From NCBI GenBank assembly GCA_016946835.1, contig JACVTC010000258.1, forward strand, positions 10,001 to 74,000: a stretch of DNA of 64,000 nucleotides, read 5' to 3'. The translations under genes were made by a program, and so were the position numbers. The notes below the pieces were generated by a model, which was not told where the DNA came from, searched no databases, and saw nothing but the letters and a program-made list of their open reading frames with translations. This DNA is from Neocallimastix lanati (nom. inval.). Taxonomy: Eukaryota; Neocallimastigomycota; Neocallimastigomycetes; Neocallimastigales; Neocallimastigaceae. Positions 1 to 10,682 of the stretch are shown in pieces (position 1 is the first letter of the stretch; every line of letters begins with the position of its first letter).

Positions 1-2546
1 GTAAAATATGGATATAAAGTACAGATTGAATAAAATAAAATAAAATAAATTAAAGTAAAGTATATTTTAAACTCAATAATTATTATATATGAAGGATTTA
101 AAATTATAAATTTTATGTGAATTCTTTTGTTATATTATCTTTATTAAATAGTTCTTCTTTTTTTTTATTACTTAATGTTTAAGGAAATTATTACTTTTTT
201 TATATTTCTTTTTAAAATATTTTATTATAAATAAATAAATATAATTGGATAATTACATATTTTATTAATATAAATAATCGTTAAAGTACTTTTTAATAAT
301 TAAAAAAAAATTAAATAAAATAAAAAAAAATAAAAATAAAAATATAAAAAAATAAAATAAAATAATATAAAAAAAAAATAAAATAAATAAAAAAAAATAA
401 AATATTATAAAAAAAATAAAATATTATAAAAAAAATAAAATAAATTAAATAGTAGAATATGAATATAAAATACAGATTAAATAAAATAAAATAAAAAAAA
501 AAAAGTAGAACATAAATATAAAATACAGATTGAATAAAATAAAATAAAATAAAATAAAAATAAAATAAAATAAATAGTAGAATATGAATATAAAGTACAA
601 ATTGAATAAAATAAAATAAAATAAAATAAAATAAAGTAAAATATATTTTAAACTCAATAATTATTATATATATGAAGGATTTAATATTATAAATTTTATG
701 TGAATTCTTTTGTTATATTATCTTTATTAAATGGTTCTTTTTTTTACTTATTTTTTAAGGAAATTATTACTTTTATTATATTTCTTTTTAAAATATTTTA
801 TTATAAATAAATAATTAGAATTGGATTTTTATATATTTTATTAATATAAATAATCGTTAAAGTACTTTTTAATAATTAAAAAAAATTAAATAAAATAAAA
901 AAAAATAAAAATAAAAATATAAAAAAAATAAAAATAAAAATATAAAAAAAAATAAAATAATATAATATAAAAAAAAAATAAAATAAATAAAAAAAAATAA
1001 AATATTATAAAAAAAATAAAATATTATAAAAAAAAAATAAAATAAAATAAATAGTAGAATATGAATATAAAGTACAGATTGAATAATATAAAATAAAATA
1101 AAATAAATAGTAGAACATAAATATAAAGTACAGATTGAATAATATAAAATAAAATAAAATAAATAGTAAAACATAAATATAAAGTACAGATTGAATAATA
1201 TAAAATAAAATAAAATAAAGTAAATAGTAGAATATGAATATAAAGTACAGATTAAATAAAATAAAATAAAATAAAATAAAGTAAATAGTAGAATATGAAT
1301 ATAAAGTACAGATTAAATAAAATAAAATAAAATAAAATAAAATTAAGTAAAATATATTTTAAACTCAATAATTATTATATATGAAGGATTTAAAATTATA
1401 AATTTTATGTGAATTCTTTTGTTATATTATCTTTATTAAATGGTTCTTTTTTTTACTTATTTTTTAAGGAAATTATTACTTTTATTATATTTCTTTTTAA
1501 AATATTTTATTATAAATAAATAATTAGAATTGGATTTTTATATATTTTATTAATATAAATAATCGTTAAAGTACTTTTTAATAATTAAAAAAAAAATTAA
1601 ATAAAAAAAAAATAAAAATAAAAATATAAAAAATAAAATAATATAATATAAAAAAATAAAACAAATATAAAAAAATAAAATATTATAAAAAAAATAAAAT
1701 ATTATAAAAAAAAATAAAATAAAATAAATAGTAGAATATGAATATAAAGTACAGATTGAATAATGTAAAATAAAATAAAATAAATAGTAGAACATAAATA
1801 TAAAGTACAGATTGAATAATATAAAATAAAATAAAATAAATAGTAGAATATGAATATAAAATACAGATTGAATAAGTTAAAATAAAATAAAATAAATAGT
1901 AGAAAATGAATATAAAATACAGATTAAATAAAATAAAATAAAAAAAAAAAAAAGTAGAACATAAATATAAAATACAGATTGAATAAAATAAAATAAAATA
2001 AAATAAAAATAAAATAAAATAAAATAAAATAAATAGTAGAATATGAATATAAAGTACAGATTGAATAAGATAAAATAAAATAAAATGAATAGTAGGATAT
2101 CAATATAAAGTACAGATTGAATATGATAAAATAAAATAAAATAAGGTTAAAAAAAAATAAAATGAAAAAAAATAAAATAAAATACAATAAAATAAATAAT
2201 AGGACATAAATATAAAGTACAGATTGAATAATATAAATTAAAATAAAATAAAATAAATAGTAGAATATGAATATAAAGTTCAGATTGAATAAGTTAAAAT
2301 ACAATAAAATGAATAGTAGAATATGAATATAAAGTACAGATTGAATAAAATAAAATAAAATAAAATAAATAGTAGAATAAAAATATAAAGTACAGATTGA
2401 ATAAAATAAAATAAAATAAAATAAAATAAATACAGGAATATAAATATAAATACATATTGAATAAAATAAAATAAAATAAATACAGGAATATAAATATAAA
2501 TACATATTGAATAAAATAAAATAAAATAAATAATAGAATATAAATA
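1..2546. repeat. Composite A+T-rich subtelomeric satellite
   Basis: No gene is seen. The stretch alternates two components. One is a minisatellite of about 55-60 bp whose core reads GAATATAAAGTACAGATTGA and is separated by AAAATA runs. The other is a longer block starting near 70, 651 and 1363 (core AACTCAATAATTATTATATA) that occurs three times, each followed by TAATCGTTAAAGTACTTTTT and then poly-A/T runs. Long minus-strand reading frames here are only Phe/Tyr/Leu/Ile translations of the repeat. The block ends abruptly at the telomeric tract at 2547. Confidence 0.85.
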
Positions 2547-2561
2547 GGGGTTAGGGTTAGG
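2547..2561 (+). repeat. Telomeric-type tract, junction 1
   Basis: Reads GGGGTTAGGGTTAGG and is followed immediately by TTTTAAAC, the complement of an element A 3' end. It joins the satellite on the left to element A1. The G-rich strand is the + strand. Confidence 0.9.
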
Positions 2562-2603
2562 TTTTAAACTTTGTAATTTTTATTAAAATTATTCGATTAG
2601 ATA

Positions 2604-2655
2604 ATACATTAATTAATGTATATATAAATTATATGAAATCATGACTACATGATTT
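2604..2655 (-). other. Paired hairpins near the element A 3' end
   Basis: Two perfect inverted repeats lie within 100 bp of the telomere junction. The first is the 18-bp palindrome ATACATTAATTAATGTAT (2604-2621). The second, at 2636-2655, has the 8-bp arm AAATCATG, an ACTA loop and the arm CATGATTT. Element B has the same two hairpins in the same order with changed but still paired bases. Recognition of the 3' end by the reverse transcriptase is a plausible role, inferred from other LINEs with 3' stem-loops. Confidence 0.6.
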
Positions 2656-2940
2656 TAAGTAAATTAATACATTTTTAGTAAAAAAATAAAAGTTCGATAA
2701 AGTAAAAAAAAAGTATATATCTATAAAGTTTAGAATTTTAAGGAAGAGAAAAATTATTCTTTTAAAGTAAATGAATAATAAAAGTAATTCTAATAAAAGA
2801 ATTTTTGTAATTATCTAAAAGAATATAAAGTTTTTATAATCTAGTAGAATATTTTAAAATAAAATTTATAAAGAAATTAAATTTTAGTTTGTTCGTAAAG
2901 TAAGTATATTTAATTAAAACTGAAATCGTATGAAATATAT

Positions 2941-5154
2941 TTATTCATTGATATATTTCATAGATTCAATAATATCCTCAGAACTATAATCCATAGGATT
3001 TAATGGATTAATAGTTGTACTGAGAATATTAGGGGAATTGGATATTATAGTGTCACTATACATATCCATCCCGGCTTCATGGTAGTGCTCAATTGGCACT
3101 GTAGGAGTTAACGTTGAGGAGATAATTGAATCATTATCATCCTCCGTGTTTAGGCTGTCATCCTCAAAGAGTTCAGACGTACCTTTGAACTCTGGGGATT
3201 CAAGAGGGCCACTTGGATTAGCAGCCTTAAAAGCAGCAAAGCCCTTTGATGGGCTAACAACCCTTTCCTTTAGCGCAAGGGCAAAGGTAGAGATGGCTTC
3301 TTTACTAGAGCGGAGGGCAGCATTAGCTACTTCCGAGGTCGAGCCGGGCGAGTTAGCTGGAGCATCATTGATGGTAGCTGGAGCATTATCGTGGGCACAA
3401 ACCGAAGAAGGAGCAGCGAAGTTATTACCTGAGGTAGAGGCTTCTACATTAAGAGAAGCTTCATCAGGAACAGCAGTAGGCGTAGGCGTAGGAATATTAA
3501 ATTTGGTAAATTTAATATTCTGGATAACATTAGAAAAGAAGTCCTTAATATAATCAGGACTTCTTTTTCTATTAATAGTTTCAGATATTCTTCGGTAGCA
3601 TGCTTTTTCTACTCTAAGAATATCTTCATCATTAGCTGTAGAGGCATTGTCAACAGCAACAGGGTTAAAGTTTTCGAGAACTTTGAATGAGTTTTCAAAA
3701 ACTTTAAGGATGTTAATAATCATTGGTTTGGATCTTTTGAGAACTGTAAGTTCGCAAATGTCTTTACCAATGAACGAGACATTTTTAATATAAAAATGTC
3801 GTATTCCAAGATTACTAAGGCATTTTTTGATAACCCAGATGGGTTGCCTTTGAATGCCTTTAATATATACTAAGTCAAGATCATCCTTTCGGATGATCTT
3901 AGGTTGCCTCATAATGAGGCTCAGGATACTTTCCTGAATTAAGGGGAGGCCATCTTCCTGACTTCTTATTCGTTGAAGCTGTGGAGGAAGATGGTCGGCA
4001 TTCTTCTCAAGGGAATCTGTAATATCCTTACATTTTCCCTTTTTTTCTTCTATCATTTTTTTGATCCTCTCCTTTTTCTCTAATATTTCAAGAGAAAGTC
4101 GAGAGGGGGAGGCTTCAGACTTATTTTGTAGCACCGTACTAAGTGCTACTGAGTTGTTCTGAGCCTTGAAAATTTGGGATGAAAGTTTAACTTTCTCCTT
4201 TTTCCAAGACTCTTCTAGGCTTCTTATTGATTCAGTAAGATTGGAAATTTCAATCTTACTATTATAACATAAATTTTTTAAATGAGCGTTCTCAGTTCTA
4301 AGACGATTAAATTCGTCTAAATCGAACTGATTGAGCTCTTTAGGGGCCGAATTTTGGCAGCTTGAGAGATATCTCTCAATGCTAGGATTTCGTTCATCTT
4401 CTTCCAAGGGGTTATTTTTTCTTTTACCAGTCCCTTCGGTCACTGGCTTCTTGAATAACCTTTCTTGGCTTAAGATATCTACTTCTTTCGTTGTGGAGGG
4501 AATCACAGGCTTTAAGATAGGCTCTTCAGTAATCATGGGATTACTGACGGTCTTTCCAACGAGTTCTTCCCCAGAGTTAGCTTCTTTCATCGCAGCATCT
4601 TGGGTAGGTGCTGCGATGACTAGAGTAGTACCGTTAGAAGAGGTAGTAGGTTCAGCAGAGAGGAGGGTTTGATTTACATCAATCTCCTCTTTGTCGTTCA
4701 TTTCTGGTCTACAATAATCATATTTGCACCAGAAATGGTTTCTCAAACTAGGCACCATCGTGAGTAGCTTCTTTACTGGTACCGGTTTGAAGAGGTCTTC
4801 ATTAGTTTTGTCCTTGGGATTAGGACTTTGGAAGGGGAGAGATATGACCTGTCTCCCATTCTTGAATAGGATAAGAGGTATGTTATCATTTCCCTTACTG
4901 AGAGAGACGATCTTATGATTATAAAGATCAATAAGATACGCCTTAAGAGCACTAAAGGTGCAGCTATTGTTGCATTTCTTTCGTTTGTTCGAGCAGTAGA
5001 GGCGGGTATGACTTGTCTTAGTAAAAATTCCCCCGCATCTTCTGCAGCGGATCGGAATAGGGCGTCCGTCCGCGCTTTGGTTTTTACCACTAAGAATAAA
5101 TGACAAGTGGTAAACACCGGCGTAGCTTAAGACTTCTTCCCCTTTAGATGGCAT
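2941..5154 (-). CDS. LINE ORF1 (Gag-like) protein, 737 aa, element A1
   Basis: Starts at an ATG close to the element's 5' side and ends 380 bp before its 3' end. In order it shows a cysteine cluster (C37, C40, C54, C61, C65) suggesting a zinc-binding fold; a basic/acidic linker; a leucine-rich predicted coiled coil at about 275-335 and a second charged helix at about 350-385; a conserved block at about 410-550 (core NLGIRHFYIKNVSFIGKDIC) that matches the same block in the element C ORF1 and looks like the RRM-like nucleic-acid-binding domain of many LINE ORF1 proteins; and a low-complexity Pro/Ser/Ala/Asp tail. The likely role is RNA binding and RNP assembly; no catalytic motif is seen. The coding region is visibly G+C-richer than everything around it. 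The family assignment is by pattern, not by search. Confidence 0.8.
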   Translation of the reverse strand: MPSKGEEVLSYAGVYHLSFILSGKNQSADGRPIPIRCRRCGGIFTKTSHTRLYCSNKRKKCNNSCTFSALKAYLIDLYNHKIVSLSKGNDNIPLILFKNGRQVISLPFQSPNPKDKTNEDLFKPVPVKKLLTMVPSLRNHFWCKYDYCRPEMNDKEEIDVNQTLLSAEPTTSSNGTTLVIAAPTQDAAMKEANSGEELVGKTVSNPMITEEPILKPVIPSTTKEVDILSQERLFKKPVTEGTGKRKNNPLEEDERNPSIERYLSSCQNSAPKELNQFDLDEFNRLRTENAHLKNLCYNSKIEISNLTESIRSLEESWKKEKVKLSSQIFKAQNNSVALSTVLQNKSEASPSRLSLEILEKKERIKKMIEEKKGKCKDITDSLEKNADHLPPQLQRIRSQEDGLPLIQESILSLIMRQPKIIRKDDLDLVYIKGIQRQPIWVIKKCLSNLGIRHFYIKNVSFIGKDICELTVLKRSKPMIINILKVFENSFKVLENFNPVAVDNASTANDEDILRVEKACYRRISETINRKRSPDYIKDFFSNVIQNIKFTKFNIPTPTPTAVPDEASLNVEASTSGNNFAAPSSVCAHDNAPATINDAPANSPGSTSEVANAALRSSKEAISTFALALKERVVSPSKGFAAFKAANPSGPLESPEFKGTSELFEDDSLNTEDDNDSIISSTLTPTVPIEHYHEAGMDMYSDTIISNSPNILSTTINPLNPMDYSSEDIIESMKYINE

Positions 5155-5207
5155 TATAAGATATTAAAAATTTATAAGAATATTTAATTATAAAGAATAT
5201 TTTTATT

Positions 5208-5218
5208 CTAGGGTTAGG
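5208..5218 (+). repeat. Telomeric-type tract, junction 2
   Basis: Reads CTAGGGTTAGG, then TTTTAAACG of element B1. To its left, the element A1 leader breaks off compared with copy A4. The register TTAGG followed by TTTTAAA is the same as at the other junctions. Confidence 0.9.
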
Positions 5219-5264
5219 TTTTAAACGTTATAATTTTATTTAATAAAATTAATCAAAATAGTTA

Positions 5265-5790
5265 ATACATTATTAATGTATATATAATTTAAGAAAAATC
5301 ATTATTGATTTTCAAGAAGTTTAATTATTAAACTATTCTAGCGACTATTATTATTTTAAACAAATAATAATAGAAAATAAGATTTTTATTTTAGATATTA
5401 AAATCTATTCTAAGATTTTTAAACTATTCTATTTGTAACAAAGAATTCTATACTATTCTAGAGAATTATTATTAAGAAAATAATAATAATTATAGCAAGC
5501 GAATAATAACTTTAAATATTAAGTAATTATTATTGTAAAATAATAATTAATACAATCTTTAAGAATTAATATTATTATAAAAATAATAATTAATACATGA
5601 GTTTATAATTATTATGAGAAATAATAATTAATACATGAGTTAATAAATAATACATTTTAAAATAGAAAATTATTATTATTATGAAAATAATAATAATTAA
5701 TACATGATTTTATAGAAGATTATTATTATGAGAAATAATAATCAAACAATTTTGATTAAAAAATATTGTTATTATATAAATAATAACAAT
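5265..5790 (-). other. Array of about ten perfect hairpins in the element B 3' region
   Basis: Successive inverted repeats with 7-12 bp stems and loops of about 4-6 nt lie at 5265-5281, 5295-5312, 5345-5373, 5464-5491, 5524-5549, 5571-5590, 5606-5630, 5672-5697, 5718-5743, 5740-5757 and 5765-5790. The longest has the arm CTATTATTATTT with loop TAAAC. Several are separated by a repeated spacer TTAATACATGAG. The same order recurs at about 50116-50641 and 62850-63375. Composition is mostly TTA/TAA, so single hairpins could arise by chance, but the regular spacing and tight loops argue for structure. Confidence 0.6.
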
Positions 5791-5879
5791 TATACATAAG
5801 TTTATTAAATAGATTATTATAATAATAAAATAATTAATTATTAAATAAATAATAATTAATTAAAAGTATTGTTAATTAT

Positions 5880-6325
5880 TATAACAATCATAGAGAATAA
5901 AGAAAATACATCCCAAGAAGGTAAGGTCGGAGAACCGAGAACCAAAAAAAGGGATCCAAAGAATCCAGAATAACCCAAAGAATAGACAAGAGAACTAAAA
6001 GACAAGAACTCTGAATCAAAGGAGTACCCTGGAGAATAAGCAAACGAGAATCCAACAACCAATCAAGTAACCAGAAGAATAACCGAAAGAGAATCCAGCA
6101 AACCAACAAAGAGTAAACCGGAGAGTTCAGCAAGACAACAGAAATCCTGAAAACCAAAAGGAACCAAAAAATCATTCCAAAAGGAAACCGGAGAGATTAC
6201 ATTCCAGTAATCAAAAGTGAGAACCGGAGTTTAAATCAAAAAGAGTCCAGCTAACAAAAGTGTCAACTGGAAGAGTTTAAAGACATTCCAGAAAACAGGT
6301 TAAAAAACCTGAATTCTGGGCGAAT
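5880..6325 (-). other. T-poor, G+C-richer non-coding module of element B
   Basis: A block of about 440 bp stands out from the surrounding A+T DNA. On the + strand it is rich in A, C and G and almost lacks T runs, with degenerate repeats of the cores AACCGGAG and GAATCCAG. It ends in a stem-loop (6288-6319). It is preserved almost exactly at 50731-51176 and 63465-63910. Short minus-strand frames of 68 and 95 codons cross it but are Leu/Phe-biased readings of this skew and have no supporting motif, so I do not call a gene. Confidence 0.6.
6288..6319 (-). other. Stem-loop at the edge of the element B module
   Basis: Outer arms CCAGAA and TTCTGG enclose inner arms CAGGTT and AACCTG, with a symmetric 2x2 internal loop and a 4-nt apical loop. 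The same 32-bp structure is at 51139-51170 and 63873-63904. It is one of the few G+C-containing hairpins in the window, so it is less likely to be a composition artefact. Confidence 0.6.
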
Positions 6326-6936
6326 TATTTAAATATATTTTATTTTATTTTGATATAATGAATATTGCAAACGAATACTCATTAATACGGAAAAAATATT
6401 TTAAAAAAAAACAAAAGATATTTATACTCTAAATTTCTTTATTATTAAAAAAATAAAAAAAAATATTATAAAATAAAACAAAATATTATAGGTCCACTTT
6501 TAATTTACATTTTAATACAAAGGGATTTATTCTTTTATTTAAAATAATTTATTTATATTAATAAAATAAAATAAAATAAAAAAACGGATTCATAAAAATT
6601 TATTTGTTTTTAAAATAATTTATTTATTATTTTGTTTTATCAAAGGGATGATGCAAATATAAAAACAATATAATTATAAAACTATTATTTTAAACAATAT
6701 TTAAAAATAAATAAATAATGACAATAAACAATAGAACAAACGCTTTTATTTTATATAATATAAATTTTTAATTAATAATTTCAAATAATTTCGTAAAACT
6801 AAATTAAAATTATTTTTTAAAATTTAAAACTGAATTAAAAGTAATTAATTTTATATAAGTTTTTCATATTTTATAAATTTAAAAAAAAAAATAATATATA
6901 TATATATATATATTTTTTTGCTTTGCTTCTTTTTTT

Positions 6937-6967
<31 letters not shown>

Positions 6968-8149
6968 CTTTTTTTTTGCTTTGCTTCTTTTTTTTTCTTT
7001 TTTTTTTTTTCTTTTTTTTTTTGGTTATATAGTAATAAAAATCTAATAAAAAAAAAAAAAAAAAAAAAAAAGTTTTTTAAATAATAATAATTTAAATATT
7101 AAACAAAAACTAATAAATAAAATATTTTAATATAGTTATTTAAAAATTAATAATTAATTAAATTTCATAATTAAATATTAATAAATTATAGTTATAATAC
7201 AATGAAAATAGCATTAAAAAAAATACTATTTGTTATTTATAAATTAAACATTAATCCAATCAATATATATTAATATAAATATTAAAATTATCATATTAAA
7301 ATGAAAATTTTGTATAAATTTTATTATTAGTTATATATATTGATATTTTGGTATTATTTAGGTATTATATTTATTATCTATTATATAATTTATTTTATTA
7401 TTTATAATTTTAATAAATGTTTATTATTATTTATGATTCTTTAATATTTATAATTTTAATAAACGTTAATAATTATTTATTTATGATTCTTTAATTTATA
7501 ATTTTAAAAAACGTTAATAATTATTTATTTATGATTCTTTAATTTATAACTTTTAATTATTTTTTTTTTAATAATTATTTTTAAAAATAAAAAATGGGTT
7601 ATCCATATTTTAAAGTAAAACTTTTTTAAAATAAATTTAAGACATTTAAAATTATAAGGTCTTTAATAAAAAAAAGATAGTTATACTCATTTCATGACCT
7701 TTTTTTAAATAAATAATTTTTGAAAAAAAATTAATTAATTTACATATAATAAAAAAATACTTCTTCCCATAATGTTTAATTTTTTTTATTTTATTTAATT
7801 TTTTTATTTTATTTTTTTTTTTTTAATAAAAATGAAAGAAAGAAAAAACCATAATAAAAAATATTATTTTTTCTATCTTTCTAAAATTTAGCCTTTTAAT
7901 AAGCAAAAAAAGGATAACAAAAAAAAATTCTTATATTCTTTTATTTTTTTTTCCTTTCTTTCTTTCTTTCTTATTTTTTTTAAATAAAAAACATATATAT
8001 TATTGTTTTTAATTTTCTAAAATTTTAGCCTTTTACAATTAAAAAAAGAAAAAAAATTCATCTCCTCCCTCTCATCACTTTTTTTTTATTTTTATTTTAT
8101 TTTATTCTTTAAAAAAAATAATTAAAAATAAAAATAAAAAATTAAAATA
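6326..8149. other. A+T-rich part of element B1, no gene seen
   Basis: Contains a TA dinucleotide run and poly-T/CTTT stretches near 6895-7025. The poly-T segment with GCTTTGCTTC is duplicated here compared with copy B2. A short duplicated segment around 7430-7560 has the core TTTATGATTCTTTAAT three times. No reading frame of substance is seen. Confidence 0.6.
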
Positions 8150-8301
8150 AAAATGAAGGAAAAATATTTTTTCTTTTTATCTTTCTAAAATAGAAAAAAA
8201 AATTTCCTTCTTCCATTTCATCATTTTTTAATTTTTTTTATTTTTATTTTTATTTTATTTTTTTTTAAAAATAATTTAAAATAAAAATAATAAAAAAATT
8301 A

Positions 8302-8335
<34 letters not shown>

Positions 8336-8989
8336 TTATTTCTTTTATCTTTCTAAAGTAGAAAAAAAAAAGAAAAAAATTTCCCTCTTCCTTTCATCAT
8401 TTTTTAATTTAATTTATTTTTTTTTAAAAAATAATTTAAAATAAAAATAAAAAAAAAAAAAATAAAAAAAAAAAGAAAGAAAAAAGAAAAATATTATTTC
8501 GTTTATCTTTCTAAAATAAAAAAAAAAAAAAAAGAAAAAAATTCCCCTCTTCCTTTCATCATTTTTTAATTTTTTTTTTTTTTTAATTTTATTTTATTTT
8601 ATTTTTAAAATAAAAATAAAAAAAAAATAAAAAAAAAAAAAAAAGAAAGAAAAAAGAAAAATATTTATTTCTTTTATTTTTCTAAAATAGAAAAGAAAAA
8701 AGAAAAAATTCCCCTCTTCCTTTCATCATTTTTTAATTTTTTTTTTATTTTTATTTTTATTTTATTTTTAAAATAAAATAATTTAAAATAAAAATAAAAA
8801 AAAATTAAAAAAAAAAAAAGAAAGAAAGAAAGAAAGAAAAATATTTATTTCTTTTATTTTTCTAAAATAGAAAAAAAAAAAAAAAGAAAAAATTCCCCTC
8901 TTCCTTTCATCATTTTTTAATTTTTTTTTTTTTATTTTTATTTTTATTTTATTTTTAAAATAAAATAAATTAAAATAAAAATAAAAAAA

Positions 8990-9026
<37 letters not shown>

Positions 9027-9240
9027 AAGAAAGAAAAATATTTATTTCTTTTATTTTTCTAAAATAGAAAAAAAAGAAAAAGAAAAATTTTCCCCTCTTC
9101 CTCTCAACATTTTTTAATTTTTTTTTTTATTTTTATTTTTATTTTATTTTTAAAATAAAATAATTTAAAATAAAAATAATAAAAAAAATTAATAAAAAAA
9201 AAAAAGAAAGAAAGAAAGAAAAATATTTATTTCTTTTATC
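8150..9240. repeat. Polypurine/polypyrimidine tandem repeat of element B, about 165-185 bp unit
   Basis: About six units share the order ATTTATTTCTTTTATCTTTC, then TAAAATAGAAAA, then a CCCCTCTTCCTTTCATCATT segment, then T runs, A runs and GAAAGAAAG. Strand asymmetry alternates between poly-T and poly-A within each unit, so a transcript could fold into long A-U helices. The same array is at about 52980-54030 in B2 with small homopolymer differences. Confidence 0.75.
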
Positions 9241-10104
9241 TTTCTAAAGTTAAACTTTTTACAAAGTAAAAAGCTTGCAATAAGAAAAAAAAAATTAAAA
9301 AAAAAAATAAATATTATCTATGCACCAAAAATAATTATTATCCCAAAAAAAAACCCACAATCAAAAATTTTATTTCGCTATTTAAAATTTTAATAATTAT
9401 ATAATTTTATTTTATTTATTTTTTTTTTTTTTTTTTTTTTTTTTCCCATCACATAGATAAAAAACCAAAAAAAATGACCACCCCCTTAGCAAAAGCGGGT
9501 TTTATTTGTCAAAGTAGAAAAATTTTTCTATTTAAAAATCGATTGGTCCAAAAAAATTTAAATTTTTAATTTAATTATAGATTTATATTAAATTAATTAT
9601 AAAATAAAATTTCGGATATGCCATTTTTTTAAAAACTTAATTTTTTAAATTTTTTAATCAAAATTTAATTTTAAAGCTGAAAAGAAAAAACTTTTTTTTT
9701 TTTTTAATTATTATATTAATATATAGATAAAAAATAAATATAAAATATTAATGAACAATATTTAATTATAGTTTATTTTAGAGTACATTAGATGATTAAT
9801 TTTTTTAAGGAATAAAAAAAAATAAAAATAAATAAAAATATTATTTATACTAAAAAATAAAATCAAATAGTATTTTATTAAACACAATATAATTAATCTA
9901 CATTTAGGATTATAAAAATATTTAAATCTTTAACTATAAAAATTATTAAATAATTAAAAAATAAAATAATATCTAATGTACATAACCACGAATAAATTAT
10001 ATAAAAATAATTAATAAGAAATTAACAATTAAAATAATTTATAAATATATATATTTTTTTATTTTATTATTTTTTTATTTAATTTTTTTTTTTGTAGCAT
10101 TTAT

Positions 10105-10450
10105 TTATTATTTATTATTTAATTATTTAATTATTTAATTATTATTTATTTATTTATTATTTAATTATTAATTATCTATTATTTATTATTTATTATTTTT
10201 TATTACTTATTTATTACTTATTATTTATTATTTAATTATTTAATTATTTAATTATTATTTATTTATTATTTATTATTTATTATTTAATTATTTATTATTT
10301 ATTATTTATTATTTTTTATTTTTTATTACTTATTTATTACTTATTATTTAATTATTTATTATTTATTATTTTTATTTATTATTTTTATTTATTATTTATT
10401 ATTTTTATTTATTATTTATTTTTTTATTTATTATTTATTATTTATTTATA
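10105..10450. repeat. TTATTTA-type simple repeat in element B1
   Basis: Runs of TTATTTA, TTAATTATT and TTATTTAT. The matching array in B2 (about 54900-55130) is shorter, showing length instability by slippage. Confidence 0.75.
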
Positions 10451-10682
10451 TATAATTTTTATTTACTTATTTCTTTTTTTATTTTATTAAAAAAAAAGGA
10501 AAAGAATAAATTATTATAAATAAAAAAAATAAATATATATATTTAAAATTAAGTAATACTAAATATTATTATTTTATTTTATAAAAAAAATAAAAATATA
10601 TCTTTAAAATTAAATAAAATATTAAATATATATTTGATTTAATTTATGATACATTTTGAAATACAACTTTCTCTTTAGAAAT

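Larger units (their letters stand above)
2562..5207 (-). mobile_element. Telomere-linked non-LTR element A, copy A1 (ORF1-only)
   Basis: On the minus strand it holds a short 5' leader, one ORF1, a 3' UTR of about 380 bp, and a 3' end TTTAAAACC that runs into C-rich telomeric repeat. The 5' limit is set by comparison with the copy at 58150: identity stops at 5207, where a new telomeric tract begins, so A1 is 5'-truncated in its leader. There is no ORF2 between ORF1 and the 3' end, so the copy cannot supply its own reverse transcriptase. It is almost identical to copies at 12478 and 58150, which suggests recent insertion or duplication. Confidence 0.85.

Noticed and set aside
445-2505. Minus-strand frames of 70-193 codons
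   Set aside because: Phe/Tyr/Leu/Ile-only translations of A+T repeats with no domain or start context.
3146-5117. Frames opposite or out of phase with ORF1 (135, 113, 64, 114 and 62 codons), and the same at 13059, 56634 and 58734
   Set aside because: They are shadows of the real ORF1; they recur only because ORF1 recurs.
5856-6175. 68- and 95-codon minus-strand frames, repeated at 50707 and 63441
   Set aside because: They come from the T-poor skew of the element B module; they overlap each other, are Leu/Phe-heavy and show no motif. Conservation is explained by copy identity.
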